Assembly (NCBI GenBank): GCA_014526335.1
Contig: JACTAT010000052.1
Span: forward strand, 1,689,001-1,753,000
Source: Chrysaora quinquecirrha
Taxonomy: Eukaryota > Cnidaria > Scyphozoa > Semaeostomeae > Pelagiidae
DNA: 64,000 bases
Direction: 5' to 3'
The translations under genes were made by a program, and so were the position numbers. The notes beneath the pieces were generated by a model, which was not told the DNA's origin, did not search any database, and saw only the letters and a program-made list of their open reading frames with translations. Numbering within the stretch: position 1 is the stretch's first letter; each line of letters opens with the position of its first letter. Below are positions 33,501 to 46,258 of this stretch, in pieces.

Positions 33501-36500
33501 TAAGCAGTAAAGTTGTTTGCAAATCAAAATGACAGAAAAGAGAGATAAAGCACTAAATTTTTTCTGATAGTGTTCGTGGCATAAAAGGCTCTCTATTAAG
33601 TTAAGAGCTGAAGCGAGCAGAAAAACTCAGACTTAAGTTTGGCATAAGCAGTTTTCTTGCGTTTCTGCTTCCAGTTGTGATATTTGGAGTTGTGTCCAAC
33701 TCAGTTTGAAAATGTTTTCCCGCGAAACACGATCCTTCTCTAAATGGTGATGATTGCTTTATAAATAAAAATTTTTAAGGCCAGGAGATGGGTCTTGAAC
33801 CCGCGACCTCTACCTTTGGCAATGTAGCTAAGTTGGTAAAGCGTAGGCGTTCAAAGCCAGAGGTCTTAGTTTTGAGACTTGTTTTGTTTGAATCTTTCTC
33901 TCGCATTTTGCCTAAATTATTGGAACATTTATAAATACATGAAGAAATACATAAGTCACCGACTAGCGTTGTCTGGCCACATCACATGCCATTGACATGA
34001 AAAACCCTCCACAAGTATTAGTACATAATACATGATTGCCCTTGTTTTACTTGTACCACGGTATGTTTGCCTTATTTTCTGTTTCTAGCTAAATTATAAC
34101 GTTTCTCTTTTTCTCTTAGCGGGGCCTTCGCAAGTAAAGTGGAATCATAAGAATGAATATATCTTTGCAAGTGCTCATGATGGTGACGTTAGAGTCTGGG
34201 ATACAAGGGTAGGTTCATTCAAAGATTCTTCGTTCTATACAGGGTGGTACAAGAATTGCCACAGGGCTTCAACAGCTGGATGTACTTCATATTAGTTAAA
34301 CAGAGTTCACGGAAATTGCTGAAGACTTCAGCTTATGTTCCACAATGAACGAAAGCAGGGACTCTTTTGAGGGACCCTGTGTTGATGGACATTCTATTCT
34401 TGTTTGAAGGAAAAGGACAATAAACTGTTGTTCATAAGCATTAGAAAAGAAGGGTGACTAGGGGTCTTAGCTGTCAATTATTAACATCATTGGCAAGGTC
34501 TGTTCGATCAACTTAGTGTTATCGTATGACAGAATCATGGTTGAACGTAGTTTTTTGTAAAAAAACACTATGCATAAATGATGCCAAAATACCTTGGTTT
34601 CTTTAACCTTACCTGATTGGACTTTATGGCCCAGACCAATCAGACCACATCTGACCATCCTTCATTCGTGCTTTCAAGTCTTCTACTTGACAGCCATTGC
34701 TTTCTGCTAGACTCATTACATGAGTCCCCCAATCTTTGCAAACAGCAGCAACAATAACAGCCACCCTACAGCTCTGAGCTCAGAGTCGATTATATTGAGC
34801 GTCCAGCAATTCATCTCACTAGTGATAACCACTACTTATATACAAGTCGTCTGCAAAATGTTGGGTATATGATGCCAGAAGTATGCCAAATTGCCATAAA
34901 CAAATTACATCTATATATTCCTCTTTCAACTCATCGAATATTTCCTGTCCACCGAGTGAGAATTCAATCATGATATCTGAAATAAAAGTGTTATTTTTCT
35001 TTTCGTTGCAGAAAGGCAATATTCCACTGGTGTATATAGCAGGACATCTTTCTAAGATTCATGGATTAGACTGGTCTCCAAACAAAGAAAACTGTTTTGT
35101 CACTGCAAGCAATGATAACACTGTTAAGGTTTCATTTCGTTTTGAATTCATTCTTCATTTTATTTTTGTAACATATAGAAACATTTTCCTAATATCTAGG
35201 TGAAAGGTTTAGCCATACAACCTGCAGGTAAATTAACAATGGTGCATTAAGGTTTAAAGGTTTTTTTTTAAATCTCAGTACCATTATGCGAGTGAAGGTG
35301 AAATGGTGTATCAAGCATCAGTAGTAGGATAACTAATCGAGACCTCGACCCTGGTTGTACCGGTTGTACCGTAGCTGGGGCTCGAACCCCGACATTGCTG
35401 AGCTTCTGATGCTTGAACCAGCTTGAATAGGACCACGATACAACATCACCTTCAATTTACTTGGTCGAAACAGAAAGATCGAGAAACCTCTTTTGCAAGA
35501 AAATTCTCTGGACAAAAATTTAGATTATAAATTCAGGGTCAAAGATCTAAATCCATCAATAAGATCCGTGCTTTGTTGTAACTATCTATAGCCATTCATT
35601 AACATTTCTTTCTCTTATTAACTGTTTTTCTTTTTGTCACAGTTCTGGAACATAAACACTCCTAAACAAGCAAAAGCAAGTTTGAGCTCTGGATCGCCTG
35701 TTTGGAGAGCACGATACACAGTAAGAAATTAATACACATTGCGAAACATCGATTCAACACATTTTTGCTGTTGCAGGATGTTTCATTGCATAAGCATCAA
35801 TGGAAGATACATTTAACATTCTTTATCCTTTATATTATTAAAAGAAGCTTTGAGGTCTGTCAACTCGTTGTACCTATTACCATACGTCGTCATGAGGTGC
35901 CGTCTGCTATTAGAAGGTTGGTGGCCCTGGACCTCCAATCATTTCGTTTTCTCCATCTCTTAAATATTCAGCATAATTTAATCATGTTCACTGTTTGATT
36001 TTATCAGTCCATGTCAGTTTTGGTCTTCCAGAAACCTCTGTAGTCCATTTTGTTTTATAATTTGTCCAAAACAAATAACTCAATCTTTAGCTATACACTA
36101 TCCTTAAAATATGGATGAATAACATCAAAGGTTGCTTTAAATTTTGAGTTTGTAGAAGATTTTGTTAGTGTTTTTCGTACCTCTCCGATCCGACAAACGC
36201 AATAAATAGGTGAAAAACCATGGCCTAATGATAATGGAACTATCCCGAACGTTGCTTTAATGAATATAAAAGGCTTGTCATGATAAGCGATGATAATCAT
36301 GTCTAATACGTTGTCATAAACAGTTTCACTAATGGGAATTTCTTTATTATTCATCTAATTTTCCAGCCATTTGGAGATGGTCTTTTAACAGTTGTAGTTC
36401 CAACATTGCGACGAGATGAGAATAATTTACTTCTGTGGAACTGCTATGATTTGACGTCACCCGTGCATACGTTCACAGGGCACCAAGATGTTATTCTCGA

Positions 36501-39500
36501 GTTTCAATGGAGAATTCGTGACTTTAGAGGTATCTTGTTTGTATTACGTTAAGCTAGATTTATGTTTCTAATTAAAACCTAACGTCAGGACTCAGCAGAA
36601 ATGTTGTGGGTGCGAGCCACGGTCTTACCACATTGGGTTGCAGAAATAAAAACCTAGCGCAAGGTCTCTCTCTGCCAAGGTTTATAAATGGGTACCTGGT
36701 CGGTAGTTACGAGCACTGTGTGTGGCTGCACCCTGCTATATAATATCTAGACCAGGGGTAATGTTAAATGGATAGTCTCTAGGCTAGAAATTGAAGAAAA
36801 ATGGAAACTCTACTTTTCATTTTAAATTTCTTTCTACTTGTCCTGCAGGCCAAATTGAGTACCAGCTTGTAACTTGGGCGAAAGATCAAACACTGAAACT
36901 ATGGGCGTTGCCACTAAAGATAATAAGGGTAGGTATCGATTGCTTTATCTTGGTTTTTAGCATCCTTCAAAATAAGGTTAAAGAAATAATGCCCTTGCCA
37001 AACCATCAAACATTGTTTGTCAAACATAAGAAATTTGATTTTCAGACCGTTTGATCACATCCCATCGTGAAATGTCAAAATTATTCGCTTATGACAAGCA
37101 GAAATTTTTTTGAAGATTCTTGGAAAGTGTTGTCTAGCGAATTCTATGCTTGTCAAGCAATGTTTTGTGATGTGGCCAAACGGTCAAAGCGTGCCAGAGG
37201 CAAAACATTCGGAAGTAAATGATTTCTTTATCTCCTTCCTAGCTTCCTCTCTCCTCTGCCCAGCTGCTATGGCTCTGCTACCAAGGGAATTATCAGCCTC
37301 GGAAGGAAATTTGGCTGTTTTTTTTAAGTTAGAAGTATATGATTTGCTGTCTTAGATTATCAGTCAACAAAACCCTTTCTTTGCAGGACTGCATTGAGCA
37401 TTCAGAGCGACAACATCACCATCACCACCACCACCATCATCACCAGAGAAAAAGTTTGGGCAGCACTACATCACCCCCTGGAAGTCCACCACTTTCACCG
37501 ATTGAAAAATCAATTGAACCAGAAGCAAGAAAATTAATTGATGAAGATCATGATTCTACTTTAATATCAAGCATAAATGTCAGTGATGAATCGATGAAAA
37601 GTGCTGATAAGCAACATGAGAAAAATACAGAAACTCAACTGCAAAATGAATTACAAAAGGAGTTCGATCTCATCAATATTAATGATCCTATTGTTTCATT
37701 TGAAATGGTAAGTCCCATATGAATGGCAGAATTTGTATTCATTTAATATTCAAATACAGGCCCGTTGGAAGTGGGGAAGCTGAGGGTTGGAACCCCTAAT
37801 AATTTTGAAAACAATGGGGTGATGTCATAAAATCATTGCGTCATCAAATACTTTTCAATAGTTTCGCCCCCTCCCTCCTCACCAACTATAACAGGGCTTG
37901 AACTGCCTAATGATTCCCTGTTACTTTGAGTAGAAAAAGCGAAGAGCAAAGCTTGAGAGAAGCGACTCGTGTGACGAGGAAATACTGACTAATTATAAAT
38001 ATTAACACACAAGATTATATACACAACAGAACTGATAATTAACATAAATTAGCATAGATTATAGGTTAGTGTCCAGTCCTACTACACAACCAATCTGAGA
38101 TTCATTCCGACAGGCTTGAAATGTAGCTTGATGTTCTTGGTTAAGATGAGCTCAATTGTGACTGAGGGAGTTTTGAGAAGAATCTCAGAGGGCCGAACAC
38201 TGATTCCGATGATTCGTGAACGACAGAGAACATGGATGGTTCATGCTCTGCGACATGATTGTCTCCTAAAAACAGCCATTGAAGGAAAGTTAGGCTCCAT
38301 AAGACAGAATGAGTTTAATAACTTAAATGACTTCGATTTCTTAGACAGAGTGACTTGAATTATTTAAAAACAATTTTCATAAGCTTTCTATAGTTGTCTA
38401 TAGAGATTGTTTTTTCTATTTTTGCCTTAAATTTAGCTACTTTTAAAATCAAATTTCTCATATTATTACGTCATAGCTGGATGCAAAACAACGAGTATGT
38501 GCTGTGTCTGCGAAAATTGGTCCTCATCTGGTCAAAGTGAATATCTCATTTCCAACCTCATACCCAAACAATATTCCTCCACATTTCAAATTCTCAAAAG
38601 ATACAAATGTTGGGGCCGATGTTAAAGCAAGATTTATGAAGGCAAGTTGCATGAGATTTGTATGCTTTGATTTTGTATCTTTCATAAGTTTAGTATCTTC
38701 ATGATTACTGCTGCATATTTCTGTTATCTAGTAGCCAGTTGTCTACTTGCTTCAGCTGATTGATGTTCAAAATACAATACCAGTCCAACTTCACTTCTCC
38801 GATTGGTACATTTAGATCCGCATCTGGGTATAAATTCCGCATTGGTCAATTGTTTCGGTCTGTTTCTGACGTTTATACTCTGAGGAGTGAAAAAACTTTT
38901 ATGTATGTGTACTATGCCCTATGATGTTTCCACTGTTTATTGCTGTTTTGTGAAATTGTTAATTTTTCAAATTTTGATGAGAAACGACAAAACGGACGAC
39001 AAAACGGTTGATGTATTCCACAGCAAATGCCAACGAAAAATTTTTATAGCATGATTGATATAAAGAGTTAGGAAATAAAGTGTCGTTAATGGAAGATGAT
39101 ACGTATTAGTTCTTCGAATGAAGTGCGGTCAGCGGCAGCAGACCTGGAGGGAGACGTTGAAGGGCTTCATAAAGGTCTTAGATGTCACAAGGAAGGACAT
39201 AGATAAATTATAGATAAAAAATGGTTTGGAATCCTTATTTTTCTGTTGTCTTTTGTAGTGAAAACATTTTATTTTCCCTTTTAGGCATTAATGGAAACTT
39301 CAAACTCACATGTCAAGTATAACAGAACATGCTTGGAGCCCTGTGTTCGTCAACTTGTGCAGCAAATCGAAGAACTGTCGGTAAGTACTCTTTCACTTTG
39401 TCGTTCAGAATGCTTTTCTCTAATAGGGAATGGTGCTAAGTTAGACGTGTGTGTCTTTTAGGGATCTAACGCCTCTGACGACCTTTTGCGGTGTATCTAT

Positions 39501-42500
39501 TTAGTTAGCTGTCGATAAGCACTTACTAGTTTTTCTTTTCTATCCCCGAATTCTAGTTTTTGCTTTTAAAGAGCCAAAGCTGATAATTCTATTAAGATTA
39601 TTCTAATAATGATTAATAAAGATTATTGAGTACATATAGCATAGCTATTCCTTGTCTGTAACTCGAGATATTTTAGAACTGATCACCTCTGCCACACCTA
39701 CGGTGTCTCCACTCTCTGCATTTCAAGTAGTAGAACGTTGTCTGCACTTTCCATATCTTAGCCTTTTCAAAATAACAGGACATGGCTAATACAGTGTGAT
39801 GTGAATAGATTCCCTTTTAAGCAGTCTTGAAACTTTTACATGAATTTTCTATAGACGTTGAGCTGCTACATATCTGATTCTGTTTTTAATCTGTTTTATT
39901 CTATGATCAAGTTTACACTATTTTTCGTTACTGTTATTGTTTGCTACACCACATTAAGTGTAAACCTTAAGAAAAGCATCTGGTCTCTCTAAAGCTAATA
40001 CATTTCTCCCTGCAAGATGTATTTTATTTTCGTGAAATTTTTATTACTGGGCCGTCTTTATTTTTCTTGCAGATACGAGATGAGTTGTTTGAAACTATCC
40101 CAAGTCCACCTTCCTCGCTTCCATCATTTTATCCTCGAAGATTAAATGCAAACTCATATGGTAGTTATCAAGATCCTGCAGTTCCTTTTCCAAGGTTTTC
40201 TGGTGCCAGATTCTGTGGAGTCGGTAGGTTACTTGCTTTTACAGTCTCCTACTTTTTAATGAATAAAATCCTAAATGAATTACATTTGATAAGCTAATGA
40301 TTTAAGCTGTCTGGTTTACGAGTCGGCTGAGGATCGATAGGTTGCGGGTTTGAGTCTCGTGTCTCATCGGGCTACTTTTCATAAGCTTATAGCCTACCCA
40401 GCTGTCCATCTTTCCGAGGTCGGTAAATGAGTACTTAGGGTATTTCTTCTAGAATATCAGTCTGGGGGCGCAAGCTGCGGGTCCACATCAGCGCTGTTGC
40501 TGTCAGAATCTCTTGCCTTCGTTCTGTGAAGAAGCTCGGTTTTTGGCGCTCAGATTTAACAATGGTTTTCATTCTGCTTGTTGCGACATTTATCAAGTTA
40601 TTCACGCCAAGTTTTTTTTATTACTAGTTACTTTTTTATGCTTGCCTTATTACTGCCTTAATGAGTTGTCAGTCTGTTTTCCATTAGAGCTATGTTTGCA
40701 GAATGCATTTCATTGTATTGTTTTTCTTTGCAGACAAACTTGTGGTGTTTACAAGACCGGCAAAGTTTTCTCATGTGAATAGTGAGGGTACCGAAATTAC
40801 ACTGAGATCAATGTCTGCGCTACCTGCTTTCATTTCAAACATGACTGTGGAGGAGTCTTTTGACACGTCAGCTTTTGTAAGACTTTTTAATGTTAATATA
40901 TTTGTTTATTTTGCAACATTACAGCCTCAAACTGGAACAGAGACCCTGGCAATAGGATAACCCACACAGGGGGACCTAAAAGATCATTCCTTCATGAAAT
41001 TAATTAAGAATTACATTCTAAGCCTTATGTTAATTATTGGTTGTTCGCAACCTCACACTGCCGAACCACCACTATTTTTGGGTTGCCCTTCAGAGCTGTT
41101 GAGCCTTTTGTCTGTCATAACAAGTTAGTATAATTGCTTGTGTTCTGTCACCATAGGAGCAAGCTGGACGATTGTAGACAGGCCCAAATTGCCAGAAGAC
41201 AAATCTTATATATATAAGCCTGAGTTGCACATGGAATCTGTCCACATCAAAACCAACAGGCCGGTTGTGTCTAGACAGAAAAAATTCGTTTCTCCCCTGG
41301 ACTCTTCAGTTAGCTTAATTGGTCATCCCATTGTATCCGCTAGCTGATCGGTGTTCAAAACACATTGCCAATCCAGCTTCACCTTTACGATTGGTGCATG
41401 TCGATCCGCATCTAGGTATAAATTCGGCTTTAGTCAATAGTTTCGGTCTGTTTCTAACGTTTATACCCTGAGGGTGTCAGACGTCAGGCTTTCAAATATG
41501 TTCAAAGATGTTTCCCCTTTTTGTAGCAATCCTGAGGTTTTGTCCTATGCAAAGACCTTTTATGCCAATCATGATACACCCTTGCCTCACCTATTGTCAA
41601 TAATACCATCCTTGGACCATTCGCCTCTCAGGAATAACAATATTTTCTGTTCTAGGAAAAAGACGTCTCTGGTAATGGAATTCGAAGAAAAACTGCCGGA
41701 AGTGTTGTCATTAGTGACGTTTCCGCCTTATTGCCAATACATAAAACAATCGCCCGTGAATGCGTGTAAGTTTTAAACCACTTTTACTATCTTTTACTAT
41801 TCCAGTCGTTAAAGGCGCAACTGGTAGATTGCAATGAAGAGTGAAAACTAATGTTTCATGTAAGCTTAGATTTCTACCATTTCAGCATCGGAGGAAATGA
41901 CGTCAGTGAAATCTGCAGAATCAATGCAAATGCTGCAAAGATGATTGGACGAACGGATCTTGTAAGGGCATGGTCACTTGTTTCCATGGTTATGGATAAG
42001 CAGTTACAACCAGGGGAAAACTATGACGAGGCTCCATGGGCGAAACATCCATTTGGCAGACTTTTGATCCAGTCTTTGTGAGTTTAGTAACTATTTGTTT
42101 GAAGCTAGACATGCTTTTGTAAGAATCCTTTTTCTCAAGATATTGCTGTATGAGAACGTGTGGGGGTATCAGTTTTAGGTGCCAAAATCTTGACGTAAGA
42201 AGTTATCTATGAATTGGAACGTTTGAAGTAAAACCCAAACAATATATTGGAGAGAGTCTGAGATTCAAAACATCATAATATCGCAGGTTTTTTAAGATTT
42301 CAACTCAGAGGTCTAACATAAGAGCTCCTTGAAAACCAGTTCTGCTGAAGATAGACCCTGAAGGTTGCTTCCATTGATTACCTTTCTATTCAGAGGTTCC
42401 TGTTTATGTTGAGAGCAACGAATGCAGAGGTTCCTGTATCGTTTTGCATTGCAAGGATTATGGTAGCTACTTAGCGAATTACTGCAAAAGAGTGCGTGAG

Positions 42501-45500
42501 AAGAACGAACCGAAAAAGAACATCATCATAAAATGGACCTCTGGGTAGGATAGTGCAAATTGATTCTCAATTGACACACTTGTGAAAATAGCTAATGTTG
42601 ATTTTTTTAGATTCAAATATTATTCAAAAATCCGTGATGTTCAAACTCTGGCATTGCTTTGTTGTGTGCTGTCAAAACAACAATTACCAAGTAATCTACC
42701 CATCTCTCCAATTAAACTCAGAAGAGGATACACGATTGGGACTAGCTTTTTACCGGACAGTTCACACGTAAGTCCTAAATTCAGGTGCAACTTTATTTTA
42801 TATCTAAACGAATTTCAATTGGTAATTTTATCTTCACTTCTTGGTATTTTATCATTGTTATTCACAAGCTTATTGAATCTAATTATGCGTTCTTTTGAGG
42901 CATTCTTTTTACTACTCTCCGGAAAATCGGAGGCTTTGCAGTAAAATTAGCTCCTCTTAAGTCTTCTTTAATTTTTCAAGAACGTGCGTTTTTAGTCCGA
43001 AATCGGATGCCTCCGAAGTCTACTTTTTTCAGAATTCAGAAAAGATAAAAGTCCAAGACGAACGCACCCTAAGCCTGTCTTATCTTATTGAATCTATTTT
43101 AACCTAAGCTAATCTGATTTATTGAGATATGTGATCATTTTGAATCAATTCTAATGTAACCTAATCTGGCTTGCTAGAATTCGCGCTTTTGGCATCCTGT
43201 TTAATCCAATTCGATCCAAGCTAACCTTCTTCAATCTGACCTTATCCGGTATACTGTGATCTGACGTAATCGAATATGATCTGATGTTATCGAAATCGTA
43301 TTGACGATCTCATGTAACCACATGGTATCTCATTTTATCCATCTAATCGAAGAAAGTCTAACCTAAGGGGATCTTCTCTTATTGTATCCTTGTTTCTTCA
43401 GTATACAAGTGATTTATAATTTAATTTCTTTTTGCAGGCAGTTAAACGTGCAAGGGTGATTTCAAGTGATAGTTCACAGCAAATTTCCCCAGATTTCCCA
43501 TATGGAATATTTCGAACTTCGTCGACCTCTTCTGCGGCTGGAAGCATGTCTCCTCCTGCTGTTATTTTAGAACGATCTGAATCAATCGAAGAAGTCAAAT
43601 ATGAATTCAGTAGAAATTGCAGGTAAATATTAATCTCAATTTTAACGTATTTTATTAAACTTCGAAAGGTTCCGAACTGATTACATCAAAGTCTGCATTG
43701 AGTTGAATAGGAGAGCTTTCGTTAAAGGGCCAAGAATGAGAGGTTTTAATCAGAAACACTGGGCAATGTTTCAACTGTGACGACGTTCTGGATCTTGAAC
43801 GAGCTTGAACCTAGCTGGTTTGCATAGTGTTCTAGTTGTTTTCTTAGTAGTTTTGAATTGAATTTCAGGTGCTCACAGAACGTGGTTTCGTGTTTCGTTT
43901 GCGTGATTTTTTGCAAAGACAACGAAAAGATATATGAGTGTGAAGTGTAAAATACTTTTCGTACATAAACTGTTAAACTCTTGTTAGTGAGGCAAAAGCA
44001 TTTAGGGAAACCAACACAGTTTTAGGATGTTCCTAAGTACCCTATAACAGATTGATGAAACCCGTATCTCCTATTAAACACTCCCTTCTCCTTAGCTTAT
44101 TTTTTCATCTTAGGCTTCTTGATGCTTCTTCCTCTAAGCAATATGACAATTTCAAGAAGGCCTATGCAGACATCTTGTATCGTTGGAACTTGCTAACTAA
44201 GCGAGCAGAAGTGTTGAAATCGGTCAACGAAGTTCCAGTTCCACATAGAGGACTAGGTTGGTGTTATAATTTTATTATTTGATACTGTATATCTTATTGT
44301 ATTAACTAACCAGGCAGTCCACAAATAAACGAACCCTCGATCTCCGCAAGTAGCAACATTTATTCCTATCCTTCTACTGATTTATTGAGTAAGCCGCACG
44401 GGCCAGAATTGGTTCTGGACATTAACTCTGTGGGAGAAACTACAAGGTCACAGCAGCTGTATGGGCGCCTTATATCTTGACCTATATTGACTGGGCCTAT
44501 AGTAATAATAAAGCATTTGCCCCAACAGGCCGTTTTACCGCATCAGTAATGACAAAAAATAGGCCATTCTTCTCCTTTTAGTTTGAAAGGCAGTCCTTGC
44601 TGAGTTCCCTTATTTGTTAATGATTCTATTTCGGATGCATGTGAACCATGTGAACATACTAACTAACTCTCTATTATGCCTCCTCTCTACTACGTCCCCC
44701 TCTATTAAGCCTCCTCTCTGTTAAGCCCCCTTTTTACTAAGTGCCCTCTCTATTAAACCCACTCTCTATTATGCACCCTCTACATCAAGTCCAGTCGGGC
44801 AGCAATTCTGATGTTTTTTGCGTATTTTTGAGATAATTTTAATGCCTTAGTGTCTGAAGGTATTAGAGAAATAGAGTACTTGCTGGGTCTAGATTTTGCG
44901 CTTCTTTGTAGCGTTCGAAATCTTGCATAATTAACTTTACTTTCCCTTTTATAGATGTTCAGGTGAAATGTGCAGTTTGTTCTCAAACTCAGCGAGAATC
45001 ACGGTGTGTCACTTGCAAGACGATCATTGTTAAATGCGCCATTTGTAGGATCGGTGTAAGAGGTAAGATTTCTTGCAACCATGTCTGTGGTATTTATGAA
45101 ATACCCTGTTTGATGTTTCACGGTTTCACGCTTTTATTCTATAAAGAACTTAGCTCAAGGTCAAGTTCCTAAAGCTCCTTGTCTTTGGACCTCCTTGTTT
45201 GTTGTTTTTGATTGAATTGCAGTACCAAAAGTTCTTTAATAGTGACTTATTTTCAACTGCACATTTAGTATGATGTTGTGACGTCCACACATCATGTGAA
45301 CAGTTGATTGACATGAATTGTATATGTCATGTGAGTAGAAAGCAGTCTAGAAGTCCAGCGATCAGGGAACGTTCTTGTGTTATTATTATGTTAGTTTAGG
45401 TATATAAAGATACGCAAACGACCAGTCTCTTATTCATATCTGCACCTAAACATTATATTTAGTGCCATGACAATTATAAAGAGACACTTGTATGAAAGCA

Positions 45501-45953
45501 AAGCTGGAAACTACTGAAGGAATCATTTAATACATACGTAACATAAAATGTATGTGATTTTCGACTAAGAATGAATGGAACCGGCTTCCCTATTCTTGAT
45601 TGTTTGCAATGATAAAAATATTAAGCAATGAAAAGTTCCTTAGCGATTTTTTCTCTAGTAGTCTAAGCTCTTTAAATTCTTCAGCCTTCTACATCTAGGT
45701 TCCTTATGAAGTGGTTCTTTATAAAACAAAAAGCATGTATCCATAATTGTTGACATTGTATTGTTATTAGAAATTTGTTTTTTTAGGGTTATTGAGTTTC
45801 TGTGCGGCTTGTGGACATGGAGGGCATACACTGCATATGATGGAATGGTTTGAGAAAATGGAAACATGTGCTACTGGATGTGGTTGTTGTTGTCTTCGAA
45901 ATGGAAATATTGTCGCTGATGACGAATACTCAACTTATGGCTATCATAGATAA
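30526..45953 (+). CDS. WDR59: WDR59, GATOR2 complex subunit (22 exons, N-terminus missing)
   Basis: GATOR2 component acting at the lysosome to promote mTORC1 signalling by opposing GATOR1. Exons: 30526-30575, 30659-30794, 30934-31019, 31184-31276, 31663-31700, 34120-34208, 35012-35128, 35643-35720, 36367-36529, 36849-36928, 37387-37707, 38477-38641, 39285-39380, 40073-40223, 40734-40876, 41656-41765, 41886-42077, 42611-42767, 43438-43622, 44114-44256, 44955-45062, 45787-45953. They sum to 2868 bp (955 residues) with all phases agreeing. WD40 repeats come first (QVKWNHKNEYIF, HDGDVRVWD, HLSKIHGLDW, QLVTWAKDQTLKLW), then an RWD domain (LQKEFDLININ onward), YGSYQDPAVPFPR, WAKHPFGRLL, RDVQTLALLCCVLS, and a C-terminal Cys/His zinc region (CAVCSQTQ, CAICRIGVRG, CGHGGHTLHMMEWF). 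About 20 N-terminal residues remain unfound. Exon 12 uses a GC donor; exon 11 encodes ten His. Confidence 0.96.
32289..33198 (-). pseudogene. Frameshifted rhodopsin-type GPCR nested in a WDR59 intron
   Basis: Intronless, antisense inside the 2.4-kb intron between WDR59 exons 5 and 6. The first frame (33198 to about 33000) encodes an extracellular start and TM1-TM2 (SASFAISDIVLGIIVITAFG). The second frame (about 33000-32289) encodes TM3-TM7, with AIEEGRAVF at the end of TM3 and KTVIDPILCI in TM7 (a DPxxx form of NPxxY). The two overlap with a net one-base shift near GGCAATCCCGATGGC. Everything else is open, so this is a recent pseudogene, a sequencing indel or, less likely, an unseen intron. 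Ligand unknown. Divergent class A receptor by helix pattern only. Confidence 0.75.
33780..33895. repeat. Head-to-head tRNA-like halves (SINE remnant)
   Basis: On the minus strand GGTCGCGGGTTCAAGACCC resembles a T-arm/B box. Immediately beside it on the plus strand AATGTAGCTAAGTTGGTAAA resembles a D-arm/A box, followed by GGTCTTAGTTTTGAGACTTG. The two tRNA-like parts face opposite ways, so this is not a tRNA gene but a rearranged or paired SINE in a WDR59 intron. Confidence 0.55.
35291..35450 (-). repeat. tRNA-derived SINE, family 1, copy 2
   Basis: Minus-strand copy in the WDR59 intron between exons 7 and 8. Contains CATCAGAAGCTCAGCAATGT, a B-box-like GGGGTTCGAGCCCC, the CCTACTACTGA block and the TTCACC tail, in the same order as 683-859. 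Confidence 0.75.
36590..36780 (+). repeat. SINE-like repeat, family 2
   Basis: It contains ATAAATGGGTACCTGGTCGG and CTAGACCAGGGGTAATG. The latter block also occurs near 620-660 (CCAGACCAGGGGTAAAG, then CCTTAGGCTAG). A related GGTAAATGAGTAC element with a B-box-like GGGTTTGAGTCTC is at about 40310-40510. All lie in introns. Confidence 0.5.
36968..37195. repeat. Miniature inverted-repeat element, TGCCCTGGC family, copy 2
   Basis: TGCCCTTGCCAAACCATCAA at the left and a diverged GTGCCAGAGGCA at the right bound a segment with GACAAGCAGAAATTTT and AGCAATGTTTTGTGATGTGG, shared with the copy at 60928-61195. In the WDR59 intron after exon 10. Confidence 0.55.
38110..38358 (+). pseudogene. LINE reverse-transcriptase C-terminal remnant
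   Basis: An open frame ending at 38358 reads IRERQRTWMVHALRHDCLLK then TAIEGKL. This is the R-x-W-x-HxLR-HD-LLKTxxEGK pattern found at the C-terminus of many non-LTR retrotransposon polymerases. It lacks the polymerase core and sits in the WDR59 intron between exons 11 and 12. Dead fragment. Confidence 0.7.
38725..38890 (+). repeat. Dispersed repeat also at 41325-41475
   Basis: GATCCGCATCT(G/A)GGTATAAATTC, then GGTCTGTTTCT(G/A)ACGTTTATAC and CTGAGG(A/G)GTG occur in both WDR59 introns in the same orientation, about 2.6 kb apart, at roughly 85-90% identity by eye. Family unknown. Confidence 0.7.
43060..43380. repeat. Degenerate minisatellite in a WDR59 intron
   Basis: Words like AATCTGA, CCTAATCTG, CTAATCTGAT and ATCTGATGTTATC recur at about 10-15 bp steps before exon 19. 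Very diverged. Confidence 0.4.
44660..44785 (+). repeat. 16-17 bp minisatellite, about seven units
   Basis: Repeated unit close to CTCTCTATTAAGCCCC (variants CTCTCTGTTAAGCCCC, CTCTCTATTATGCACC), in the WDR59 intron before exon 21. Confidence 0.7.
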
Positions 45954-46006
45954 AGGTACAATTCAATTCAATTAATTACTTTTGTAATCTGTACATAAAA
46001 TTGTAT

Positions 46007-46258
46007 ATATGGAGAAATTTGCTATTGGTTATGGTTATGGCTGTCTTCAGAATGGATATACTGATGAATGCGGAAATATGGCTATCACAGAAAAAGGTAC
46101 AATTCAATTCAATAAATTTATTTGTAATTTATATATGTAAAATTATATTTACGGAGACACGTGCTACTTGTAGTTGTTGTTGTCTTCGAATAGAGATATT
46201 ATTGCTGATGACGAATACTCAAATTTTTGGTATCACAGAAATAAAGCGCAATTCAAGG
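46007..46258 (+). pseudogene. Two degenerate tandem copies of the WDR59 last-exon tail
   Basis: After the true stop (45953), the stretch encoding the Cys-rich end and the RNGNIVADDEYSTYGYHR tail, with the following AAAGGTACAATTCAATTCAA, recurs at about 46007-46125 and 46150-46258, a period near 140 bp. The third copy keeps GCTGATGACGAATACTCAA exactly; the second is more diverged. Both have frame changes. Confidence 0.8.
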
